This document shows, in pieces, positions 44,916-53,134 of a DNA stretch of 64,000 nt. The notes below the pieces were generated by a model, which had not been told where the DNA came from, did not search any database, and worked only from the letters and a program-made list of their open reading frames with translations. The stretch is from Candidatus Lustribacter telmatis. Its GTDB lineage: Bacteria > Vulcanimicrobiota > Vulcanimicrobiia > Vulcanimicrobiales > Vulcanimicrobiaceae. How positions within the stretch are numbered: position 1 is the stretch's first letter; every line of letters begins with the position of its first letter. Made by a program: the position numbers and the translations under genes. The stretch covers positions 180,383 to 244,382 of the forward strand of contig PLRU01000071.1 of assembly GCA_003164045.1 (NCBI GenBank), written 5' to 3'.

Positions 44916-44947
44916 CGTTAACGCGGCGGTTCGGCTCGGATCTCGGG
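44916..44947. repeat. Direct repeat, right copy, flanking the TA cassette
   Basis: 32 bases matching 43674-43705 with one mismatch. Here it encodes the C-terminal residues of the convergent enoyl-CoA hydratase (including its TAA stop). Read in the GH15 frame it continues LVNAAVRLGSRAPS then TGA at 44956-44958, a plausible original GH15 C-terminus. Confidence 0.9.
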
Positions 44948-45652
44948 CGCCGAGTTGATGACCGCGTGCACGTTGCGCGCGAAATCGACGGCACCCTTGA
45001 TCGGCATATCGTAGGCTGCGCCGACGTACTCTTTCACGCCTTGCATGGCGGCGGTAGACGTCGCCTCGAAGGTCGCGACGAGTTCGGCCACCGTAGCATC
45101 GAGTTGCGCCGCGGGAACGACCCGGCTCACGATGTGCATCGCCTGTGCGCGTTCGGCCGAGACCGTCTCCCGCGAGAGTACGAGATAGGCGAGGTCCTTG
45201 CGCGCCACACGGTCGACCAGCGACGACATCACCATCGTCGGCAAGATGTGGTGGTTCATCTCGTTGATCTGAAACGTCGCTTTGTCCGATGCGATCGTGA
45301 TGTCGCACAGCGCCGAGATCGAGCAGCCCAGACCCACCGCGCGACCGCCGACGACGCCGATGATCGGCACCGTGCAAGCGCGGAACGACCCGTAGCAGTT
45401 GAAGATCACCTCGCTGCTGCGGCGGCGATCTAGCGCGTCTTGCTGCGGCGCTCCCGGCGCCGGCCGCGGGTTGTTGCGTCCGAGGATGAAGTCGTCATGG
45501 CTCGAGCGCAAGACCACGTACGAGGCGCGTTCGTGCGCGGCCAGCAACAGGTTGGTGAGTTCCAGCGCGTCGGCGTCGGAGACGCCCTTCGGCTCGTTGA
45601 GAGTGATTTGGATTCCGCGACCGAGCGGCGCGACGAGAAGACTGTTGCTCAA
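44918..45652 (-). CDS. Enoyl-CoA hydratase/isomerase family protein
   Basis: 244 residues of the crotonase superfamily: VPIIGVVGGRAVGLGCSISALCDITIAS carries the oxyanion-hole and substrate-pocket region, and KEYVGAAYDMP a C-terminal helix. The usual catalytic Glu pair is not obvious; the DKATFQINEMNHHILPT segment has Glu and two His. It may be a hydratase, isomerase or hydrolase acting on a CoA thioester. Its start overlaps the stop of the molybdenum hydroxylase gene (ATGA). Confidence 0.78.
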   Translation of the reverse strand: MSNSLLVAPLGRGIQITLNEPKGVSDADALELTNLLLAAHERASYVVLRSSHDDFILGRNNPRPAPGAPQQDALDRRRSSEVIFNCYGSFRACTVPIIGVVGGRAVGLGCSISALCDITIASDKATFQINEMNHHILPTMVMSSLVDRVARKDLAYLVLSRETVSAERAQAMHIVSRVVPAAQLDATVAELVATFEATSTAAMQGVKEYVGAAYDMPIKGAVDFARNVHAVINSAPEIRAEPPR

Positions 45653-47976
45653 GGTGAGAGGCTCCCATGTGGTCGTTTGGTCAGACCGTGTGCGTGCAAG
45701 ATGTTCCAGAGTTTCGGCGCCGTTAACGGCGTATCGATGTGGTCGACGCCGGCCAGGCCCAACGCGTCGATCACCGCGTTAACCGCGGCAGCCGGCGCCG
45801 CCGTTACGCCCGCTTCGCCGCCGCCTTTGATTCTCAGCGCATTTCCGGCCGTCGGATCTTCGACGAGTTCGATCGCCATCGGCGGCATGTCGTGCGCGTG
45901 CGGAACGGCATAGCCCATGAACGATCCGCTCAGCACCTGGCCGGTTAGCGGATCGAAGACCATCTCCTCGCTAAAGGCTTGGCCCAAACCCTGTGCGATG
46001 CCGCCCTGCGTTTGTCCGTGGACCAGCAGCGGGTTGATCGCTTGCCCGGCATCGTCGATTTGCGTGTAACGCAGCGGCGTCACCGTACCGGTGGCGGGAT
46101 CGATTTCCACCTCGCACACCGCGGCGCCGGTCGGATACGCGGGGATGCGTTTGCTCACCGAGGCCGTTGCAAGCAGATCGACGCGCGCGGCGATCTCGAA
46201 GAGATCGTACTCGTCGTTCCCGGCTGCGGCACGCGCGCGTTCGCGAATGTCGGCGCATGCGCGCGCGATGATCGTGCTGCCGAGCCGCATCGAGCGGTTG
46301 GAATGCGTGCCGCCGCCCCGCGGCACGCGGCGCGTGTCGCCGGTAATCATATCGACGGCCTCGATGGAAACATCGAGCAAGTCGGCGACGATCTGCGCGA
46401 ACGTCGTCTCGTGGCCTTGGCCGCTCGACTGCGTGCCGATCGCTACCTCGACGCGACCGGCCGGTAACACGTGAATGGCGACGTGCTCGTGCAAATTGCC
46501 GACCGGCGCTTCGACATAGTTGCAGATGCCGATCCCACGTAATTGCCCGCGCGCGCTGCTCTCGGCACGCCGCTGCGGCATGCCGTTCCAATCCGCGAGC
46601 TGCAGCGCGTGCTCCATGTTGCCGGTGAAGTCGCCCGCATCGTAGACGAGGCCGGTTGCGGCGGTGTATGGTAACTGCTCGCGCCGGATCAGGTTGCGGC
46701 GCCGGAGTTCGGCCGGGTCGAGGTGCAGGCGGCGCGCCGCTATATCCATGAGGCGTTCGAGCGTAAACGTCGCTTCCGGCCGGCCCGCGCCGCGAAACGA
46801 TGCCACCGGCACCGTGTTGGTAAGTACGGCGCGCACGCGAATCGCTGCCGCCGGGATGTCGTACACGCCCGGCGCGATGCGGCTGTAGTTGTTGAGGAAT
46901 GAATACGCCACCGTCACGGCGCCGACGTTGGCGTTCACCGTCGTGCGCAGGGCAAGAATACGCCCGCGTTCGTCCAGCGCCAGCGCCGCATGCGCGTGCA
47001 TGTCGCGGCCTTCGAAATCGGTGAGGAAGCCTTCGCCGCGGTCGCCGAGCCAGCGCACCGGGCGCTGCAAGCGGCGCGCCGCCCACGCGACGATGACGGC
47101 TTCGGGATGCAGGCTATTGCGCGAACCGAAACTGCCGCCGACGTCATCCTGCCGCACGTGTACGCGGCTCTCGTCGAGGCGCAGCGCACCGGCCAGCATG
47201 CCGCGATAGCGGTGCGCACCGCCACCGCCGCAGATGAGGTCGATCGTATCCGTTACCGCATCGTAGGTCGCGATGGCCGCGCGCGGTTCGAGATGCGCCG
47301 AGAAGATGCGCTGATTGTGGAACGTACCTTCAACCACGACGTGTGCCGCTGCGAATCCACCTGCCGTCGCCTCGACGTTACCGAAGACCGCATCGAGCGC
47401 GACGTTGCCGAAGACGCCGGCATGCAGTTGCGGCGCCGAGGGCGCGATGGCTGCTTCAACCGTCGTCACGACCGGCAGCTCGTCGTAGTCGACGTCGACA
47501 TCTTCGAGCGCATCGCGGGCCTGCGCGGCGCTCGCGGCGATCACGACGGCGACGGCTTCGCCTTGATGCAGCACGCGGCCGTGCGCGAACACCGGTTGGT
47601 GCACGACGTGCACGATGTGGCCGTCGGCCTCGCGAAACGCCGCCCGGCTTTCATCGAGGTTGTCGACCGGCACGGCTTTGTGGTCGAGATCGCCGCAGCC
47701 GTCGGCGAGATAGTCCGCGCCCGTCAGTACCGCAACGACGCCGGATCGCCCGAGGGCCCGGCTGACATCGATCCGCCGGATCGTCGCGTGCGCATACGGC
47801 GAGCGCACGAACGCCGCGTGCAGCGCGCCGGGAATCACGTTGTCGTCCGTGTAGCGCCCTTGGCCCGCAATGAGGCGCCGGTCTTCGCGGCGCGGCAGCG
47901 AGCGCCCGATATACGGCGGACGCTTCGGCGTGCGGGGGGCGGGCCGATCGACGGCCGGCGCCGAGGCCCCGGTCAC
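45649..47976 (-). CDS. Molybdopterin-binding subunit of a xanthine dehydrogenase/CO-dehydrogenase-like hydroxylase
   Basis: 775 residues from GTG 47976, which overlaps the permease stop. YIGRSLPRREDRRLIAGQG is the typical N-terminus; RQDDVGGSFGSRNSLHPE, NTVPVASFRGAGRPEATF, GTQSSGQGHETTFAQI and KGGGEAGVTAAP (catalytic Glu) are cofactor and active-site motifs. The AYRCAxR-type loop of CO dehydrogenase is absent, so it should hydroxylate an organic substrate. FAD and 2Fe-2S subunit genes are not next to it. It lies inside an operon with transporters and a crotonase. Confidence 0.88.
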   Translation of the reverse strand: MTGASAPAVDRPAPRTPKRPPYIGRSLPRREDRRLIAGQGRYTDDNVIPGALHAAFVRSPYAHATIRRIDVSRALGRSGVVAVLTGADYLADGCGDLDHKAVPVDNLDESRAAFREADGHIVHVVHQPVFAHGRVLHQGEAVAVVIAASAAQARDALEDVDVDYDELPVVTTVEAAIAPSAPQLHAGVFGNVALDAVFGNVEATAGGFAAAHVVVEGTFHNQRIFSAHLEPRAAIATYDAVTDTIDLICGGGGAHRYRGMLAGALRLDESRVHVRQDDVGGSFGSRNSLHPEAVIVAWAARRLQRPVRWLGDRGEGFLTDFEGRDMHAHAALALDERGRILALRTTVNANVGAVTVAYSFLNNYSRIAPGVYDIPAAAIRVRAVLTNTVPVASFRGAGRPEATFTLERLMDIAARRLHLDPAELRRRNLIRREQLPYTAATGLVYDAGDFTGNMEHALQLADWNGMPQRRAESSARGQLRGIGICNYVEAPVGNLHEHVAIHVLPAGRVEVAIGTQSSGQGHETTFAQIVADLLDVSIEAVDMITGDTRRVPRGGGTHSNRSMRLGSTIIARACADIRERARAAAGNDEYDLFEIAARVDLLATASVSKRIPAYPTGAAVCEVEIDPATGTVTPLRYTQIDDAGQAINPLLVHGQTQGGIAQGLGQAFSEEMVFDPLTGQVLSGSFMGYAVPHAHDMPPMAIELVEDPTAGNALRIKGGGEAGVTAAPAAAVNAVIDALGLAGVDHIDTPLTAPKLWNILHAHGLTKRPHGSLSP

Positions 47977-48833
47977 CGCACCGTCGTGACGTCGCGAATG
48001 CCGTCGCCGGCGAGATTGATCGCCATAACGAGCACGAAGATCGCGATACCCGGGATCATGACCAAATACGGTTTGAAGAACATCAGGCTTCTCCCGTCGG
48101 CGATCATGCTGCCCCACGACGGCGTCGGCGGCGGCACGCCCAAACCCACAAACGAGAGCGCCGCCTCGATGAGGATCAAAGCGGCCACTTCTAACGTGAT
48201 CAGGACGATCACCGCATCGAGCAGATTGGGCAGCAACTCACGCACGATGATGAACGCATCCGACGCCCCGGCGCTGTGCGCGGCCAGCACGAACTCGCGC
48301 TCACGCAGTTGTTGGGTGAGGCTCCGCGTAACGAGCGCATAGCGGTCCCAGGTGAGCAAACCGAGGATTACGATCAGCACGCCGACGCCGCTGCGCGTAA
48401 TCGAGATGACCGCCAGCGCCACCAAGATGATCGGCAGCGCCAGTTTGACGTTGATGAGATAGACGGCAAAAGCGTCGATGCGCCCACCGAAGTAGCCGCC
48501 GAGCATGCCGATCGCCGTTCCGATGATCGCGGCGATCACCGACGCGGTAAACGCTATCAGCAGCGAGGTGCGGGCTCCGAAGATCAGGCGGCTCAAGACG
48601 TCGCGGCCGAGCGCATCGGTGCCGAAGGGATGCGCCCACGATCCGGTTGCCATCCACGCCGGATCGGATAGCGTATGCAACGTGTCTTGCGCGATCGGGC
48701 TATACGGCGTCACGAGCGGCCCGAGCGCCGCAACGAGGGCGATCAGCAGCACGACCGCGCCCCCGGTTAGCAAGCCGCCGTGCCGCGCCGCGCGGCGCAA
48801 CATCAGCCGGCGTGGCGAGAGCGAGGTTTCCAT
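47973..48833 (-). CDS. ABC transporter permease, DppC type
   Basis: 286 residues from ATG 48833. HPFGTDALGRDVLSRLIFGARTSL is the DppC N-terminal signature, followed by five or six membrane helices and the EAA-like loop (EFVLAAHSAGASDAFIIVRELLPN). Second permease of a peptide/nickel-type importer. Overlaps dppB (ATGA) and the hydroxylase gene (GTGA). Confidence 0.9.
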   Translation of the reverse strand: METSLSPRRLMLRRAARHGGLLTGGAVVLLIALVAALGPLVTPYSPIAQDTLHTLSDPAWMATGSWAHPFGTDALGRDVLSRLIFGARTSLLIAFTASVIAAIIGTAIGMLGGYFGGRIDAFAVYLINVKLALPIILVALAVISITRSGVGVLIVILGLLTWDRYALVTRSLTQQLREREFVLAAHSAGASDAFIIVRELLPNLLDAVIVLITLEVAALILIEAALSFVGLGVPPPTPSWGSMIADGRSLMFFKPYLVMIPGIAIFVLVMAINLAGDGIRDVTTVR

Positions 48834-49747
48834 CAGAGGCGAATCCGCGGGTCGAGTCTCGCGTTGATCAACTCGGCGATCAGCGTCAGCACGACGTAGA
48901 CCACGGAGAGAAAGATCAGGATCGACTGCACCACCGGAAAGTCGGCGTTCGCAATCGCTTGAAACGCAAGCAGTCCGATGCCGTTGAGCGCAAAGACCGA
49001 TTCGATGATCACCGAGCCGCCGAGCAGCATCCCCAGCTGCGCAGCGGAAATCGACACCACCGGCAGGATGGCGTTGGGCAGGGCGTGCCGGTAGAGCACC
49101 GTCATCGTGCGCAGCCCCTTGGCCCGCGCGGTGCGCACGTAGTCGGCCGAGAGCACGTCGAGCATGCCGGCGCGCGTGAGCCGCATGATCGCGGGCATCG
49201 TCGCGATGCCGAGCGCGATGGTCGGCAGCACGAAGTGCGTCCAGCCGTCGGAGCCCGAGGTCGGCAGCCAGCGCAGCCGCACGCCGAAAATGTAGATCAG
49301 GATCAAGCCGAACCAGAAGCTCGGAATCGCATAACCGCTCGCCGCAAACGTGAGGCTCGCGCGGTCGAGCCAACTGTTGGGCCGCGTTGCGGCAAAAACG
49401 CCGAGCGGAATCGCGAGCGCTAGACCGAGCGCAAGCGAAGCGAACGCCAGCGCTGCGGTCACGCCGATGTGCGTGGCGATCAAATGCGACACGCTCTCGC
49501 CGGTGAAAAGCGACTTTCCGAGATTACCGCGCAGCGCGTTCCCCGCCCAATCGAGATATTGGATGAAGAACGGCCGGTCGAGTCCGTACTGCGCCGCAAC
49601 GCGGGCAACCTCACGCGGACTCGCCCCCTCACCCGCCAAGACGGCAGCGAGGTTACCCGAGAGTCGTAAGAGCGAGAAACCGACAAACGAGACGGTAACG
49701 ATGACAAGCACCGCGACAGCCAGCCGCCGAACCAAAAAGCGACGCAT
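48833..49747 (-). CDS. ABC transporter permease, DppB type
   Basis: 304 residues. RRLAVAVLVIVTVSFVGFSLL, the YGLDRPFFIQYLDW segment and the EAA loop (DYVRTARAKGLRTMTVLYRHALPNA) are standard DppB features. It pairs with the DppC protein; the binding protein is the previous gene. ATPase genes (dppD/dppF) are missing from the operon. Confidence 0.9.
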   Translation of the reverse strand: MRRFLVRRLAVAVLVIVTVSFVGFSLLRLSGNLAAVLAGEGASPREVARVAAQYGLDRPFFIQYLDWAGNALRGNLGKSLFTGESVSHLIATHIGVTAALAFASLALGLALAIPLGVFAATRPNSWLDRASLTFAASGYAIPSFWFGLILIYIFGVRLRWLPTSGSDGWTHFVLPTIALGIATMPAIMRLTRAGMLDVLSADYVRTARAKGLRTMTVLYRHALPNAILPVVSISAAQLGMLLGGSVIIESVFALNGIGLLAFQAIANADFPVVQSILIFLSVVYVVLTLIAELINARLDPRIRL

Positions 49748-49766
49748 CTAAATCATATTTGTCATC

Positions 49767-49772
49767 ATTATA
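49767..49772 (-). promoter_or_regulatory. Possible internal promoter -10 (TATAAT) before the permease genes
   Basis: An AT-rich 50-base gap, unlike its surroundings, holds a perfect TATAAT 19 bases before the dppB-type ATG. No good -35 is found at 16-18 bases (CACTCT at 17). It may give extra transcription of the permease half of the operon. Confidence 0.3.
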
Positions 49773-49798
49773 TTTGCAATCGCGCCGATAGAGTGGCG

Positions 49799-51337
49799 TC
49801 ACTTCCAGCGTAAATCGCTGATCGTAAACCCGTAGTCGTTGGACGAGCCGGTTCCCATCACGAGGTCCTTGGTATGCATAAATAGCTGCGGCTGCGAGGT
49901 CAGCGGCTGCAGATAGACCTGATCGGCGACGCGGTCGTAGAACGTTCGCGCGAACTTCAGGCGCTTCTGCGGATCGATCTCCCCGTCGAGCGCGCGTCCC
50001 TCGGCAAGCAACGTCGCATCGCCGGTTCGGTCGTGCGCGTTGAAGAAAAACGCGACTTGCTGGCTCACATCCGGCGCGCCGGAGAGTCCGTTGCCCGCCA
50101 CGATGATCTGGATGTCGTTCGCATCGAGTTTCTTGTCGAAGGTCGTCAACGTGACCGGTTCGACCGTCGCCTTGACGCCGATGGCCGCGAGGTCTCCGGC
50201 CACGCCTTCCGCCAACTGCGAGAGCCGGCCGATGTAACTCGTGATGCGCACGTTGAAGCCGTTGGGATAGCCCGCGTCGGCCAGCAGCTTCTTCGCGCGT
50301 GCCACGTCGTACGGCTGCGCGGTCTTCGTGTAGGCGCAGCCGAGAATGCGGTCGGGCCAGCACATGTTCTGCGGCAACGGCAAGTGCAGATGCCCGGTGA
50401 ACACTTCGTTGAGGTGATCGCGGTTGATCGCCATCGCCAGCGCGCGGCGTACGTCGAGTTTCATCAGCGGCGGACTGCCCGACTTGCCGGTGGCGTCGAA
50501 CCACATGTAGGTGAAGCCCAGGCCGTGATTGACGTCGAGGGTGAAGCGCGGATCTTGCGCGAGCGCTTCGGCCTGCGGCGCCGGTAAGCCGCGGAAGAGA
50601 TCGACGGTGCCGGTCATCAAACCGGAAATTTGTGCGCCCTGATCGGGAATCGAACGTAGGATCACACGCCCGATGTCGTTTGCATGCTTGACGCTTCCGC
50701 CCCATTTGTAGTCGGGATTGCGCACGGCAACGAGCCCGCCGTTCTCACTGTAATCGACGGCTTTGAATGGCCCGGTGCCGACCGGTTTGCGGCCGAAGTC
50801 CGTCGTTTCCGCCAGGCCGGCGCGCACGTGTTGCGGATAGATCGGCGTGAGCGTGAGCAGCAGCATGTCGAACGGACGGCGGCCGTCGGTCTCGATCCGC
50901 ACTTTGTAGGGGCCGAGTTTCTTGACCGCTTTGATCCACGCCCATTGAAACTTCCGCTGGAAGCGCGTTTGCGGATCGATCAGCCAGTTCAGCGTGTACA
51001 CCACATCGTCGGCGGTGAACTTCCGGCCGTCGTGCCACTTCACGTCGGTGCGCAGATCGAACTCGGTCGCGTTCGAGCCGAGATACGTCCACGACTTTGC
51101 GAGCAGCGGCACGATCTTCTTGGTCGACGGATCGTAGTTCACCAGCGCATCGAAGAGCAGGTTGCTCATGAACTGCGTCTGCGGATAGGCGCCGAAATAA
51201 ACGTCGGTGCTGCCGATCGGGAGGATGTCGACGATGTTCAGCGTGTCGTGCGCCTTGTCGGCGACGGCCGGCGGCGCCCAGGCCGCGATGAGTGCTACGA
51301 GAAACGCGAGTGCCGCCGCCCGGACCGGATTACCCAA
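49799..51337 (-). CDS. ABC peptide-type substrate-binding protein (family 5)
   Basis: 512 residues from a TTG that overlaps the preceding SnoaL-like gene stop by eight bases; GGAG lies seven bases before this TTG. The signal peptide is AALAFLVALIAAWAPPAVA. Family 5 motifs: LRTDVKWHDGRKFTADDVVY, PVGTGPFKAVDY, RRALAMAINRDHLNEVF. Feeds the DppB/DppC-type permeases downstream. The ligand is unknown, but the surrounding oxygenase genes suggest an organic catabolic substrate. Confidence 0.88.
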   Translation of the reverse strand: MGNPVRAAALAFLVALIAAWAPPAVADKAHDTLNIVDILPIGSTDVYFGAYPQTQFMSNLLFDALVNYDPSTKKIVPLLAKSWTYLGSNATEFDLRTDVKWHDGRKFTADDVVYTLNWLIDPQTRFQRKFQWAWIKAVKKLGPYKVRIETDGRRPFDMLLLTLTPIYPQHVRAGLAETTDFGRKPVGTGPFKAVDYSENGGLVAVRNPDYKWGGSVKHANDIGRVILRSIPDQGAQISGLMTGTVDLFRGLPAPQAEALAQDPRFTLDVNHGLGFTYMWFDATGKSGSPPLMKLDVRRALAMAINRDHLNEVFTGHLHLPLPQNMCWPDRILGCAYTKTAQPYDVARAKKLLADAGYPNGFNVRITSYIGRLSQLAEGVAGDLAAIGVKATVEPVTLTTFDKKLDANDIQIIVAGNGLSGAPDVSQQVAFFFNAHDRTGDATLLAEGRALDGEIDPQKRLKFARTFYDRVADQVYLQPLTSQPQLFMHTKDLVMGTGSSNDYGFTISDLRWK

Positions 51338-51794
51338 TGCGCAGCTCCCGTTGCGTGCGCTTGGTGGAGATCTTCCAGCCCTCGTCGGTCTTCTTGTGCA
51401 CTTCGAGCGTGCGCAGGATCGAGCTGACGCCCTTCGCCGTGCCGACTTCGCCGGCTGCGGCACGGCCGCCCGACACGATCGCGGTCAGCGCGCGGACCTC
51501 GGCCGTCTCGGCGTCGAGCACGGTGACCTCGATGTTGTTCACCAAATGGAACACCATCTTGAGCTCCGGCGCAAAACCCGACGCGCCGCGCGTGGGCAGC
51601 GTGTTGACGTGGTGCGCGATTTCTTCGCGGCCGGTATACGCCGACTCGTCGCCCTCGCGGAACCACTTTCCATCTTTGGCAAACAGTGCGGCGGCTTCTT
51701 CGCCGCGCACGCCGTCGAGGCGGTTGTAGAAGCGCACGATGTTCTGCGCGCACTCCCACTCGATCGCGTGCCGTTCGGTATCGCTCAGCGCCAT
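51330..51794 (-). CDS. SnoaL/NTF2-like protein
   Basis: 154 residues from ATG 51794. The NTF2-like cone shows in NIVRFYNRLDGVRGEEAAALFAKDGKWF and STKRTQREL at the end. Family members are small isomerases or the beta subunits of ring-hydroxylating oxygenases. Its place two bases after a Rieske alpha-subunit-like gene suggests a helper or small subunit role. Confidence 0.72.
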   Translation of the reverse strand: MALSDTERHAIEWECAQNIVRFYNRLDGVRGEEAAALFAKDGKWFREGDESAYTGREEIAHHVNTLPTRGASGFAPELKMVFHLVNNIEVTVLDAETAEVRALTAIVSGGRAAAGEVGTAKGVSSILRTLEVHKKTDEGWKISTKRTQRELRIG

Positions 51795-51796
51795 GA

Positions 51797-53107
51797 TTAC
51801 ACCATTGCCGTTTCGTGACGTTCGACGACCAGGCGCACGACCTCGGCGTTGGGCATTTCTTCCGGGGCGACGACATCGAACGAGAGCATATCGGGGAACC
51901 GGTTCTCCTCTGCGTTGCGCACGAGCCCGATCGGATCGCGGCCGGCCCGAACGTCCTCGATCGCCCGCAGCGCCTGCCGCCGCGATGCGGCCAGGGCGAT
52001 GTCGGTCGTTGCGAGATGTTCCTTCGTGCGGTCTTGGATGCGCCCCGGCGTTTCGGTGGCGAACGCGTCGTGGGTGTTGAAGTTCGGGCCCATGCCGGTA
52101 AAGTTCTGATTCATCGTCGAGCGGTCTTGCATGAAGCGGTTCGCGCGCTTGCGCGTGATCGTATACGCGTCGGAATACTCGCCCGGCTTCTTCAAGTGAT
52201 TCGGAATGCGATGGTGTTCGTCGAGCGGCGCGTCGCGACGCACGAAGAAGTTCCAACGCCAGTGCGTCTCGTTGTCGATCGGCACGTGATAGTGGCCGAT
52301 CTGACCGTCGCCGCCTTGCGGTCCCGCAATCACCGAGAGGTTCGGCATGCAGAAATACGTCACGCGCAGATACTTGCGGCCGGGTCCGGCGGAGCGGTTC
52401 TGGAAAATGCGCACGCCGAACGAGGTTTCCTCAACTTCGAGCCGCGGCGATTCCTGCGGATCGATGTCGGTTGGCTTAAACTCATCCTTCGTCAACCCGA
52501 CCAGTTTTAGCGCGCCAAAATTCAAGCCGGGGCGGCGGTTCGGATCGAACGAGCGGTGCAAGAAACCGACGTGCGAGGGATCGTAGTTGCCTTCGTTCGC
52601 CTGCAAGTAGTTACAGTCGATGAAGAGCTTGTGAACGTGGATGTTCTCTTCGGGATACGAGAGGAAGTCGTAGTTCGGAAACTCCGGCGGTTCGCCCGGG
52701 CCCATATAGGTGAAGAACGCGCCGCCTTTTTCGACGACCGGATAGGCCGTCTGCCGCACCTTGTCTTTGAACGTGCTGTTCTTCGGCTCGGCCGGTTGTT
52801 CGAGACACTTGCCGGTGACGTCGTAGAGCCAGCCATGATAGAGACACCGCAGGCCCCCGTCTTCGAGCCGGCCGAACGAGAGATCGGTGCCGCGATGGCA
52901 GCAGTGCCGGTCGAGCAATCCGACCCGCCCTTGCTGATCGCGAAAGAGCACGAGTTCTTCGCCCATGATGTCGATCGGCACCGGCGCGCCTTCGGGCGGC
53001 AGTTCCGTCGAGAGCGCGATCGGCTGCCAGTAGCGGCGTAAGAGCTCGCCGCCGGGCAAGCCGGCATCGGTTAGGGTCAGGGCGTCGTTTTGTTCTTTCG
53101 TCAGCAT
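51797..53107 (-). CDS. Rieske ring-hydroxylating oxygenase, phthalate 4,5-dioxygenase-like
   Basis: 436 residues. Rieske ligands Cys69/His71 (DRHCCHRGTDLS) and Cys88/His91 (CLYHGWLYD); iron-site motif in DCNYLQANEGNYDPSHVGFLH with the two His and acidic residue. RRYWQPIALSTELPPEGAPV at the N-terminus is typical of the phthalate/3-chlorobenzoate oxygenase group, which act on aromatic or heterocyclic acids. A reductase component is not visible nearby. Confidence 0.87.
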   Translation of the reverse strand: MLTKEQNDALTLTDAGLPGGELLRRYWQPIALSTELPPEGAPVPIDIMGEELVLFRDQQGRVGLLDRHCCHRGTDLSFGRLEDGGLRCLYHGWLYDVTGKCLEQPAEPKNSTFKDKVRQTAYPVVEKGGAFFTYMGPGEPPEFPNYDFLSYPEENIHVHKLFIDCNYLQANEGNYDPSHVGFLHRSFDPNRRPGLNFGALKLVGLTKDEFKPTDIDPQESPRLEVEETSFGVRIFQNRSAGPGRKYLRVTYFCMPNLSVIAGPQGGDGQIGHYHVPIDNETHWRWNFFVRRDAPLDEHHRIPNHLKKPGEYSDAYTITRKRANRFMQDRSTMNQNFTGMGPNFNTHDAFATETPGRIQDRTKEHLATTDIALAASRRQALRAIEDVRAGRDPIGLVRNAEENRFPDMLSFDVVAPEEMPNAEVVRLVVERHETAMV

Positions 53108-53134
53108 CGACTCGTACTCCGGAGGTTCTCGGCG

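Noticed and set aside
46990-48342. Long plus-strand open frame opposite the molybdenum hydroxylase and permease genes
   Set aside because: Composition is that of an antisense shadow (Arg/His/Asp-rich); the minus-strand frames carry all conserved motifs.
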